DNA of 64,000 nucleotides from Leptotrichia sp. oral taxon 847 (GTDB lineage: Bacteria > Fusobacteriota > Fusobacteriia > Fusobacteriales > Leptotrichiaceae), in contig NZ_CP014231.1 in NCBI RefSeq assembly GCF_001553645.1, positions 1,736,001 through 1,800,000 of the forward strand. The letters are read 5' to 3'. Within the stretch, counting starts at the first letter, position 1. Every line of letters begins with the position of its first letter. Below the pieces are notes generated by a model. It did no database searches, was not told where the DNA came from, and saw only the letters and a list, made by a program, of their open reading frames with translations. Positions 46,055-55,038 of this stretch are shown in pieces. The position numbers and the translations under genes were made by a program.

Positions 46055-48748
46055 ATGGCACAGACACCGCTGATGAAGCAATATAGAGAGATTAAACAAA
46101 ATTTTCGTGACTGTATATTGTTTTTTAGACTAGGTGATTTTTATGAGATGTTTTTTGAAGATGCGCTTACGGCTTCAAAAGAGCTGGGACTAACGCTTAC
46201 TTCAAGAAATAGGGAAAAGGGGATGGATGTACCATTAGCTGGAATTCCGTTTCACTCGGCAAATTCATATATTTCTAAGATGGTTGCAAAAGGTTATAAA
46301 GTTGCGATTTGTGAACAAGTGGAAGATCCTAAAACGGCAAAAGGAATTGTAAAACGGGAAGTTGTCAACATTATAACGCCAGGAACAGTTATGGACATCG
46401 AATCTTTGGACGAAAAAAGTAATAATTATTTGATGAGTATATTGGAAGAAAATAATAAAATCGGGATTTCATATATTGATATAACAACTGGGGAATTTAA
46501 AGTTGCTGAGATTGAAAAAGATAAACATTATATAAAATTATTTAATGAGCTTAATAAAATTGAGCCTAAAGAGATTTTATTAACGGAAGAATTTTACAGA
46601 GTTATAAAAGAAAAAATGGATGATTTTACGAAAAAAAATGATTCTCTTGTAACTTTTGCGACAAAAGTTAGGGATAGTGAAAAGTTTTTAACTGATTATT
46701 TTAAAGTCGTATCTCTTGAAAGTTATGGGATAAAAAATAAAAAAGTTATTATAAATTCAGCTGCAATGGCGCTTGACTATGTGATGGAAATGCAGGTTGG
46801 AAGTGAGCTTACAGTTGAAAAAATGGAATTTATAAATATTTCAAATTATGCAGAAATTAATTCAATTACGCAAAAAAATTTGGAACTTATAAAAAATCAG
46901 CGAGAAAAGACTGTTTATGGCTCACTTTTATGGGTACTGGATAAATGTAAAACTTCTATGGGGACAAGGCTTTTAAAAAAATTCATAAATAATCCGCTTC
47001 TTTCGGCAGAAAAAATCGAGAAAAGACAAAATGATGTGGAATGTTTTTTGGAAAATATTTTACTAAGAGAAGATTTACGGGAAATTTTGGAAGAAGTTTA
47101 TGATTTAGAGCGGCTAGTTGGAAAAATAATTTTTGGAAATGAAAATGGAAGAGATTTGGTGGCACTGAAAAAGACAATAAAATCATCGCTTGAAATTATG
47201 AATTTACTAAAAGAATATGATTTTTTTAATGAAATAGATTCAAAAAAACTTTCTGAAATTTTTCAAATAATTGAAGAGAGCATAAATGAAGATGCACCGT
47301 TTTCTGTGCGGGAAGGAAATATTATAAAAAGAGGCTTTAATCGTGAACTTGACGAAATTAGAAATATCATGAACTCTGGAAAAGATTTTCTTTTGGAAAT
47401 TGAAAAACGGGAAAAAGAAAAAACTGGAATAAAAAATATGAAGATAAAGTACAATAAAGTGTTCGGTTATTTTATCGAAATTACAAAGTCAAATCTAGAT
47501 TTGGTTCCAGAAAGTTATATTAGAAAGCAAACTCTTACAAATTCAGAAAGATTCGTAACCCCAGAACTCAAAAAATATGAAGATACGATTATTAATGCAA
47601 AAGCTAAAATTGAAGATTTGGAATATCATCTCTTTAAGGAAATTAGTGGTAAGATTAAAGAAAAAAGGCATATTTTGGCAAGACTTTCAGAAATACTTTC
47701 TTATCTTGATGTAGTTGTATCTTTTGCGGTAGTTGCAACTGAAAATAATTATGTAAGACCTCAAATTTGTGAAGATTATGATTTTGAAATAATTGGTGGA
47801 CGTCATCCAGTTGTGGAAAAACTTATTGGTAGAAATGACTACGTTGCAAATGACACTTTTTTAAGTGAAATGGAGAGCTTTGTAATTTTGACAGGTCCTA
47901 ATATGTCAGGAAAATCAACTTATATGAAACAAATTGCACTAATTTCAATAATGGCTCAGATTGGCTCATTCGTCCCAGCTAAGAGTGCAAAACTTTCAAT
48001 TGTGGATAAATATCTGACTCGAATTGGTGCATCAGACGATATTTTATCTGGGCAAAGTACGTTTATGGTGGAAATGAGTGAAGTTTCAAATATTTTGAAT
48101 AATGCGACAAAAAATAGCCTTGTAATTTTGGATGAAGTAGGAAGAGGAACTTCCACTTTTGACGGGATTTCAATTGCCACAGCGATATCAATTTATATTC
48201 ACGATAAGATTGGCGCAAAAACTGTTTTTGCAACACATTATCACGAACTAACTGATCTTGCGTCCAAATTTAAAAATATAAAAAATTATCGGATTGAAGT
48301 TGATGAAAAAGATGGAAAAGTTATGTTTTTACGAAATATTGTAAAAGGTGGAGCTGATAAGTCATATGGAATTGAAGTGGCAAGACTTGCGGGGCTTCCT
48401 AAAGAAATTTTGAGCGAAGGGAAAAAACTTTTGAAGAGACTGGAGCAAAAAAAGGAGCTTATAGAAAAGACGATAGATGTAAAACAACTGTCGCTTTTTT
48501 CTATGAATGGGGAAATTGATGAAGTCGGTGAAGAAACTTGTGAGTTTGAGAAAAAATCAGAAATAGAAAATGATTTTTATGAAGAAAAAATTAGTGAAAT
48601 AAAAAAAGAAAAAGAAAACATCGAAAGAGAAAAGGAAAATTTACAAAAAATTGTTTTTAATATTAAAAATTATGATGTAGATAATGTAACTCCGATGGAA
48701 GCAATGAAGTTTCTGTTTGAATTAAAAGAAAAAATAAAAAATAATTAG
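46055..48748 (+). CDS. mutS: DNA mismatch repair protein
   Basis: The 897-residue protein carries the mismatch-wedge FYE motif (FFRLGDFYEMFF, residues about 27-34), Walker A TGPNMSGKSTYM (about 612), Walker B VILDEVGRGTSTFDG, and the HYHEL motif. The length is slightly long because of a charged C-terminal tail. It begins 71 bases after the ArsC-like gene and is followed after 9 bases by the LptC/LptA-like gene. Confidence 0.95.
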   Translation: MAQTPLMKQYREIKQNFRDCILFFRLGDFYEMFFEDALTASKELGLTLTSRNREKGMDVPLAGIPFHSANSYISKMVAKGYKVAICEQVEDPKTAKGIVKREVVNIITPGTVMDIESLDEKSNNYLMSILEENNKIGISYIDITTGEFKVAEIEKDKHYIKLFNELNKIEPKEILLTEEFYRVIKEKMDDFTKKNDSLVTFATKVRDSEKFLTDYFKVVSLESYGIKNKKVIINSAAMALDYVMEMQVGSELTVEKMEFINISNYAEINSITQKNLELIKNQREKTVYGSLLWVLDKCKTSMGTRLLKKFINNPLLSAEKIEKRQNDVECFLENILLREDLREILEEVYDLERLVGKIIFGNENGRDLVALKKTIKSSLEIMNLLKEYDFFNEIDSKKLSEIFQIIEESINEDAPFSVREGNIIKRGFNRELDEIRNIMNSGKDFLLEIEKREKEKTGIKNMKIKYNKVFGYFIEITKSNLDLVPESYIRKQTLTNSERFVTPELKKYEDTIINAKAKIEDLEYHLFKEISGKIKEKRHILARLSEILSYLDVVVSFAVVATENNYVRPQICEDYDFEIIGGRHPVVEKLIGRNDYVANDTFLSEMESFVILTGPNMSGKSTYMKQIALISIMAQIGSFVPAKSAKLSIVDKYLTRIGASDDILSGQSTFMVEMSEVSNILNNATKNSLVILDEVGRGTSTFDGISIATAISIYIHDKIGAKTVFATHYHELTDLASKFKNIKNYRIEVDEKDGKVMFLRNIVKGGADKSYGIEVARLAGLPKEILSEGKKLLKRLEQKKELIEKTIDVKQLSLFSMNGEIDEVGEETCEFEKKSEIENDFYEEKISEIKKEKENIEREKENLQKIVFNIKNYDVDNVTPMEAMKFLFELKEKIKNN

Positions 48749-48757
48749 GAGAAAAAA

Positions 48758-51205
48758 ATGTGGAAAAAAATAATTTATGGAGTGTTGCTTTTAATATTGT
48801 TATACTTTATATATGCCGTATTTTTTAAAAAAATTCCATCTCCATTAGAACAGATGCAAAAAGATATGAAAGCTAAAAAAGTTGTGTATAGATTAAAAGA
48901 TGAAGTAATAGTCTATGCCGATGAGCAGATAGGTTCTGAAGGTGATGAAGTTGTAAGATTTAAAAAAGTTATAATTGATTTGGTTAAGAAAAAAATGCTT
49001 ATTTCTGGAAAAGAGGGAGAAGTAAATACAAAGACGTATGATGCGCTTTTGACTGGAAAAGTCGTGGGAGCGACAAAGGATAAAAAGTGGGAAATTTATA
49101 CCGAGCGGGCAGAATATAAAAAACAAGGTGACAAGTTGATTTCTCCAGTTCGGACAAAACTTATAAATAATGTAGATAAAACAGTTTCTGAAGCGGATAA
49201 AGTCGAAACAACAACAACTTTTCAGGATATAGTTGCAACAGGACATGTAAGTTATGTAAACAACAAGGATAAAAAGAAAATGACTACGGATAAAATGACT
49301 TATAATGATCCGACAAAAGTGAGTCTTGCTGAAGGACATGTCGTTTATACGGAAGAAAAGACAAAAAGAGTGCTAGCAGCTGACAAAATGCGATATGACC
49401 AGCTTAACCAAATAGGAAATGCTGAAGGACATGTACATTATAAAGACCCAGAAAATAAATTGGACGCCCAAAAGGCGGACTACTATATGAAAGATGACGA
49501 GAATGAAAGAGTTGAAGGCTTTGGAAACGTAGTTTATACAGGAAAAGAAAGTGTAATCAAAGCAGATACAGCTGTGTATTTTATCAAGAAAAAACAAATT
49601 AATGGAAATGGACACGTCGTTTACACAGGGAAAGAAAGTGTCGTTACAGCAGATAGTGCTGTATATTTTGTCGATAAAAAGCAAGTTGATGGGAGAGGGC
49701 ATGTTGTTTATACGGGAAAAACTATGATAATTACAGGAGATCATGTATTTTATGACAAAGTTGCTCAAATAATAAACGGTGACGGAAACGGAACTTACAA
49801 TTATTTACCACGAAAAACAACAGGGACCTACAGAAGTGGAGTTTATGATCTAAAAACGCATACTATGACGACAAACGACTACTATACAGCAAATTACGAT
49901 GATTATAAAATGGATGGAACAGGACTTGTTTACGTCTTCCCAACAGGGGCTGCCACAATGAATGGACCTTTTAATGTAAGAAAGCAAAATTTTGCAGTTC
50001 ACGGAGAAAATGGTACGATGAATACGATTTCAAAAGATATTTTTGCAAATAAAATGGTTATGACAAGTGTTCAAGGAGATAGAATTTCTGCGGATAAAGG
50101 TCAGGGAAGTTTTGAGAAAAAGGAATTTAGGTTTGACGGACACGTAACTGGTAAAATTCGTGGAAATGTAAAAGATTTGGCAAATGATCCAAGACCGCTT
50201 GTGGAATCAGAAGCTGTACATTTTAGAGGAAATACTGCAAAAATTTATTTTGTTAAACATAAAAAAGGAAATAATATGAGTATCACCCGTACTGAAATCA
50301 AAGAAAATGTTCATATGACCTATAAAGAAATTACGCTTGATTCACAGTACAACGAAATGGATTCATTAAGAAACTTAATTCTTGCAAGAGATAAAGTAAT
50401 GGTTGATTTTAAAAACAATACAAAAATGACTGCAAATTATTTGTATATGGATATGAATAAACAAGAAGGATACGCCAGAAACAACGTTAAAATTGTAAGT
50501 ACGCTTCCACAGTTTAAAACAATAAATACAAGTGCCGATAAAGCGACAATTTATTTGAAAGACAAAAAAATAAAATTAAACGGACATGTCGTAACTTATC
50601 AAGGAAAGACGATAATTTCTTCGAAAGAGGCAATGTATGATATAAGAAACAGGGTACTTGAAAATTATGGAAATATCCAGATGCAGTATGATGTAAATAA
50701 TGGTGGCTATGAGCAAAATAAATCAGATCCCAAAAATGTTGCAGCAGTGCAAGAGGTTATAAATAGATTGGCAGTTAACGAGCAAAATGGAAAGGCAGTT
50801 TTACCAAAAGCAATGACGGCTTCAAATGGAGTGCCTGTATCGATAAGATGGAAATCATCAAATTCGGCACTGATGTCGGTCAGTGGAAAAATGAACAAAT
50901 CATTTTATGGCGGAAAGGCTAAAGAAGTTGCAATTAATGCCAAAGCAAAAGCGGGAACTGATACAGCTGAAAAAAACTTCAATAAGTCGGTACCATCTGA
51001 AAGCACAAAAGAAATGTTATCACGTGCAGCGGACAACATCTATTTTCCAGAAACTGGAGAAAATTTACCGTCGACAGTGAAAATAAATGTTCATAAAAAA
51101 GCAATAGATGTGCCAGTAAAATGGTCTAAGAAAGGTAACAAGCATACTGCAACGTTAGATTATGACGGAGTTCAATATGAAAAAGATTTTGAGAAAGGAG
51201 AATAA
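48758..51205 (+). CDS. Giant LptC/LptA-like protein with many OstA repeats and C-terminal Ig-like part
   Basis: The 815-residue protein begins with a membrane anchor (residues 5-26) and a short positively charged segment, like LptC. Residues about 60-640 are a long array of OstA/LptA-type beta-jellyroll units, seen as recurring GHVVYT, GDGNGTY and GHVTGK turns. Three tandem 29-residue repeats encoded by 87 bases each lie at 49523-49783. Residues about 655-730 (KAVLPKAMTASNGVPVSIRWKSSN) look like an atrophied bacterial Ig domain, and a second similar piece follows to 815. It sits directly after mutS, about 5.7 kb upstream of lptB. I infer an LPS-transport bridge; function not proved. Confidence 0.75.
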   Translation: MWKKIIYGVLLLILLYFIYAVFFKKIPSPLEQMQKDMKAKKVVYRLKDEVIVYADEQIGSEGDEVVRFKKVIIDLVKKKMLISGKEGEVNTKTYDALLTGKVVGATKDKKWEIYTERAEYKKQGDKLISPVRTKLINNVDKTVSEADKVETTTTFQDIVATGHVSYVNNKDKKKMTTDKMTYNDPTKVSLAEGHVVYTEEKTKRVLAADKMRYDQLNQIGNAEGHVHYKDPENKLDAQKADYYMKDDENERVEGFGNVVYTGKESVIKADTAVYFIKKKQINGNGHVVYTGKESVVTADSAVYFVDKKQVDGRGHVVYTGKTMIITGDHVFYDKVAQIINGDGNGTYNYLPRKTTGTYRSGVYDLKTHTMTTNDYYTANYDDYKMDGTGLVYVFPTGAATMNGPFNVRKQNFAVHGENGTMNTISKDIFANKMVMTSVQGDRISADKGQGSFEKKEFRFDGHVTGKIRGNVKDLANDPRPLVESEAVHFRGNTAKIYFVKHKKGNNMSITRTEIKENVHMTYKEITLDSQYNEMDSLRNLILARDKVMVDFKNNTKMTANYLYMDMNKQEGYARNNVKIVSTLPQFKTINTSADKATIYLKDKKIKLNGHVVTYQGKTIISSKEAMYDIRNRVLENYGNIQMQYDVNNGGYEQNKSDPKNVAAVQEVINRLAVNEQNGKAVLPKAMTASNGVPVSIRWKSSNSALMSVSGKMNKSFYGGKAKEVAINAKAKAGTDTAEKNFNKSVPSESTKEMLSRAADNIYFPETGENLPSTVKINVHKKAIDVPVKWSKKGNKHTATLDYDGVQYEKDFEKGE
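49523..49783 (+). repeat. Three 87-base tandem repeats inside the Lpt-like gene
   Basis: Units start at 49523, 49610 and 49697, each 87 bases (29 codons) long, encoding (N/H)VVYTGKxxxIxADxAVYFxxKKQxxGxG variants. The units differ at silent positions more than at the protein level, which suggests an old, selected repeat rather than a recent copy. Confidence 0.75.
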
Positions 51206-51309
51206 TTTGATTCATTAAAAAAAATAAAAATAGTTTTTTATAGTATGTTAAAATTTATAAAAACACAAAAGACAAAGTTGAAATGTTAATTAGAGAAAGG
51301 AGATACAAA

Positions 51310-54300
51310 ATGGTAAAATTTATAGTTAGGGGGTTACTCTTAATTTGTATAAGTTTTTCATTAATGGCTGAAAATGTAGAAAATGTAACATCTTCGGCAA
51401 ATGAAATAAAAAACAGTAGCGAGATATTGTTAAACTGTTCAAATGTGGCACAAGGGAGTGTACAGGGAATCGGAACGTCCCTAAATAATGGAAATAACAT
51501 ATTTTTAAAATGTTTAAATTATGAAAATAACAGTGAAAATTTGAATAGAACAAATAAAGTTAATTCCAAAGATATATTATTAGAATGTTTAAACACAAGT
51601 GAAAATACGACAGGTGAAGCAGGGAAAAGTGAAAATTCCAATGAAAAGATATTGAAGTGTTCAAACCTAGTTAGGATAATTAATGCAAATGAATTGCTTC
51701 AAATGGGTAACATTGGAAGTATTAATGGAGTACAGCTCAAATGTACAAATACGGTAAAAAATGTAAATAAAACTGAAATACCATTATTAGACACCGGAGG
51801 TACAAATGACATAATATTAAAATGTTCTAGTGTATCTGAAGAAAGTACGTCTGAAAATCTGGCAAAAAATGAAACAGCAATAAACAATAGTGGAACAGTA
51901 AATTCTAATGAAATAACATTAAAATGTTCAAATATAGTTAGAGTCATTGACGGAAATAAGGTTTTTCCAGACAATCCCGAGAATAATGATGCAGTAATAT
52001 TAAATTGTTCAGATACGACAGTAGCGCCAGTGAACAATGTTGTTGGAACGGTAGGACAATCAGGTGGAAGTACGGGACTGTCAGGAGGAGGTATAGGCGG
52101 AGTATCGCCTGTTGTACCTATTATTGGCGGAGCTGTTCCTGCTGTTGGAGCAATTATTGGTGCGACTAGACATCACGGCGGAGGTGGAGGAGGTAATGGC
52201 ACTTCTAAACCTAAAAAAGGTGGTGGCGGAAACAATAAATTTAAGCCTCAAAAAGGTGGAGATGATAATTCTAACCCTAAAAAACGGAAAAAAGAAGATT
52301 CAAAGATACATAATGTGAGAGGAATTGGAATACAACCTGTTAATCCATTTTGGAGAAGTAATCTTCAAGAAGCAGAAGACTCTTATTCAAAAGCAGCAAG
52401 AGTGGGATTTCAATGGGTAAGAATCACAGCTTCGTGGAATAGAATTCAATCTCAGAAAAATGGAGGATATGACTGGCAGGATATAGATGACGCCGTTGCT
52501 CTTGCAAGAAAATATAACTTGAAAGTTTTAATGCAGATAAGTGGTGCTCCAGAATGGGCAACAGGAGCGGACAGTCTTTCAGCTGCTCAAAAAAATGCAT
52601 TAAATGCAAGAAAAATGTGGGTTGCTTCGTTTGCACCGCTTCCACAGTATAATAATGAGTTCTCAAATTTTGTAAGTGCATTAGTAAAAAGATATGCTCC
52701 AAAGGGAGTAATAGACTATGAATTTTGGAATGAACCAGGAAATCCAGAATTTTGGCATGATACTATTCAAAATCCTAGACCGAATCCTGAACATTATACT
52801 GATTTACTAAAAATAGCGTATACAGCAGCGCATGATGCTCATAATGATGTAAATGTTATGGCGGGTGGAATGACAGTAGGTGCTAGTAATAGCGCAACAG
52901 GATATGTTGGACCTATGGAATTTTTAGAAAGAATGTACGGAGCTGGGGCGAAAGGCTATTTTGATGGTTTGTCGCACCATCCTTACGGAATTTATGCCAG
53001 AACTTTTCGGGATAATGGCTGGGCAAACATGATAGGTGATGTTGTAGCACCTGGAGGAGGAGAAAAAACATTATATCAGATAATGTCAGAACACGGTGAT
53101 GGAAATAAAAAAATATGGATAACAGAAGTGGGAATAGATGCTGCATATCCAGGTGTTGAAGAAACAAAACAAGCTAATGTGATAAGTAAAATTTTAGATC
53201 AATATCAAAAATCAAATATATATGGGCCTCTTATTTTTTATCAGGCAAAAGACAGAAAGCCTTACATTACTTCGGGAATATTAGATAGGGACAGTAATGG
53301 TGATGGATGGCTTGACGTAAATATTGATACAAATGGAGATGGTGTTCCTGATGCGAACATTGATACTGATCATAATGGACGTCCTGATATACTGGATGCA
53401 GCAGATCCTGAAAATTATTTTGGAATTTGGAAATCAGACGGCACTGAAAAAAAAGCAGTGGATGTAATCCGAAGATTCATTAATAATAATCATCCGGCAC
53501 CAGCACCTACTCCAGCTCCACTTACAAATGGATGTGATAGTGCAACTGATGCTTCAGGACAATGGAAGAGTGTAAAATGTTGGGAATTTAAAGACAGAAA
53601 TATTCCTTCTGATTGGGTAAGTAAAAGAATTATCAATCATTTGGGTAGCCATTTGACTTATTTGCCAAGCAGTATCAGTTTAGATGGTGATCACGCAATA
53701 CTTACTACACGACGTCATTGTGTCAACAGAAAAGGTGATCCTTTAACTGATGCAAATGCCACTACAGGTGTATGTCCTGCAGGTAAAGTTACTCAATATT
53801 CAAGTGGTAGACTAGAATCTGGTAATATTGTGGATGCCTCTAAACCGTTCCGTGCAGAAATACGTGCTAAAATGAATTGGAATCATTTGCAAGGAATGCG
53901 TACAGCTCTTTGGATGCAGAAACAGCGAAATGATGTGGATACACCTGCCTGCAAAGTTCCTGGTGGAAATGCTCCTTATGGTTCACTATTGATTTTGGAA
54001 TGGTTTGCGTCTACACCTGATTATGGATGGCCTGCATCTAACATCAGTTGTTATTATAGCCAAACTAATCATGAATGGACTCCTCGTGGATTTACGCATC
54101 GTTTAGAAAACCGTGTTGGTTCGGGTTCTAAACCGTTAACAGATGAATGGCACGTTTGGACAATTGAGTATGATGGAACCAAAGTACGTTATTATATGGA
54201 TGGAAGATTGGCTCCTGTAGTTCATTATCGTATTCAAGATGCTAGACGTATCAGTGTAGTTGACAGTACTCGATACGATCAGTATGGAAGTTATCTTTCA

Positions 54301-54495
54301 ACTATGCCAGATGAAGATTATAGTAAGTTAAATATTCCTTCTTCTTTGGTTAAACAAGGATTCGAAAATGATAGATGGCATTTCATTATTAATGACTATG
54401 TAGAATGGGAACCTGGCTTGAATCCGCCTTCTGACGGAGCTCCATTCCCAGTTCAAACCACAGAGATTGATTATGTGCGTTTGTACCAGAAATAG
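51310..54495 (+). CDS. Secreted multidomain glycosidase-like protein with Cys repeats and a GH16-like domain
   Basis: The 1061-residue protein (start ATG 51310, AAAGGAGA before it) has a signal peptide (KFIVRGLLLICISFSLMA). Next come eight repeats with one cysteine each, of the type 'IxLKCSNxxR', about 25-34 residues apart. A Gly-rich stretch follows (about 250-325). A GH39/GH5-like TIM-barrel lies at about 336-725, with FWNEPGNP (acid/base Glu) and IWITEVGID (nucleophile Glu). Three calcium-type repeats (DSNGDGWLD, DTNGDGVPD, DTDHNGRPD) and a Pro linker lead to a GH16-like domain (741-1061). There the usual EIDxxE motif reads SLLILE, so one catalytic Glu is missing. CGT arginine codons are frequent only in this last domain. 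Confidence 0.75.
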   Translation: MVKFIVRGLLLICISFSLMAENVENVTSSANEIKNSSEILLNCSNVAQGSVQGIGTSLNNGNNIFLKCLNYENNSENLNRTNKVNSKDILLECLNTSENTTGEAGKSENSNEKILKCSNLVRIINANELLQMGNIGSINGVQLKCTNTVKNVNKTEIPLLDTGGTNDIILKCSSVSEESTSENLAKNETAINNSGTVNSNEITLKCSNIVRVIDGNKVFPDNPENNDAVILNCSDTTVAPVNNVVGTVGQSGGSTGLSGGGIGGVSPVVPIIGGAVPAVGAIIGATRHHGGGGGGNGTSKPKKGGGGNNKFKPQKGGDDNSNPKKRKKEDSKIHNVRGIGIQPVNPFWRSNLQEAEDSYSKAARVGFQWVRITASWNRIQSQKNGGYDWQDIDDAVALARKYNLKVLMQISGAPEWATGADSLSAAQKNALNARKMWVASFAPLPQYNNEFSNFVSALVKRYAPKGVIDYEFWNEPGNPEFWHDTIQNPRPNPEHYTDLLKIAYTAAHDAHNDVNVMAGGMTVGASNSATGYVGPMEFLERMYGAGAKGYFDGLSHHPYGIYARTFRDNGWANMIGDVVAPGGGEKTLYQIMSEHGDGNKKIWITEVGIDAAYPGVEETKQANVISKILDQYQKSNIYGPLIFYQAKDRKPYITSGILDRDSNGDGWLDVNIDTNGDGVPDANIDTDHNGRPDILDAADPENYFGIWKSDGTEKKAVDVIRRFINNNHPAPAPTPAPLTNGCDSATDASGQWKSVKCWEFKDRNIPSDWVSKRIINHLGSHLTYLPSSISLDGDHAILTTRRHCVNRKGDPLTDANATTGVCPAGKVTQYSSGRLESGNIVDASKPFRAEIRAKMNWNHLQGMRTALWMQKQRNDVDTPACKVPGGNAPYGSLLILEWFASTPDYGWPASNISCYYSQTNHEWTPRGFTHRLENRVGSGSKPLTDEWHVWTIEYDGTKVRYYMDGRLAPVVHYRIQDARRISVVDSTRYDQYGSYLSTMPDEDYSKLNIPSSLVKQGFENDRWHFIINDYVEWEPGLNPPSDGAPFPVQTTEIDYVRLYQK

Positions 54496-54642
54496 TGATG
54501 AAAAGAATAAATAATAAAGTCTTAGTATGGTAATAGATGAGTACTAAAAATTATTTTGAATACATGCAAAGATAGTGAAAGACCACAGTCAATATAAGTT
54601 TTAAATTTTTTTCAAACTAGAAAATTTAGCTTTGGATAAAAA

Positions 54643-54688
54643 AGGGGCTGTCTCACAAGAATAATTTTGTGAAACAGTTTCCTTTTTA
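54643..54688 (+). terminator. Hairpin in the gap before the barrel gene
   Basis: GGGGCTGTCTCACAA (54644-54658) pairs with TTGTGAAACAGTTTCC (54667-54682), with a T run after it. It could terminate the glycosidase transcript. The wider gap (54496-55038) holds no gene that I recognise. The hairpin resembles the GGGGCTGTCTC ends of some transposable elements, but no partner end is seen here. Confidence 0.6.
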
Positions 54689-55038
54689 TTTATTAGAAAA
54701 ACAAATTTATTTTTAAGAATTTAAAAAATATAAACTGATTAAATATTAATATATTTAGAAGATAAAAAAAGCATATTTGAATTTTTAAAAATTTTTTGAA
54801 ATATTTCTAGACACGAGGATTCCTATACAGAGAGCTTAACGTATTAAAGGTAATTGAAATTAATATTTTTTTCTTGAAAAATTCTAAGAAATTTAGTAAA
54901 ATGTATTTGATAAAAAAGATAATTTCAGTTAAAATATAACATTAGATATAACATTATATAATATTTTTTATAATTTTTTATAGATTTTTGGTGTGAAATC
55001 ATAAAAAAGACATTTGCAAAAAAAAGGAGAACGGAAAT

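Noticed and set aside
49523-49783. CRISPR-like or satellite repeat
   Set aside because: The 87-base period is in frame within a coding gene and the repeat is protein-level.
54644-54682. Transposon end
   Set aside because: The GGGGCTGTCTC hairpin resembles some IS ends, but there is no matching end or transposase fragment, so it is listed as a terminator.
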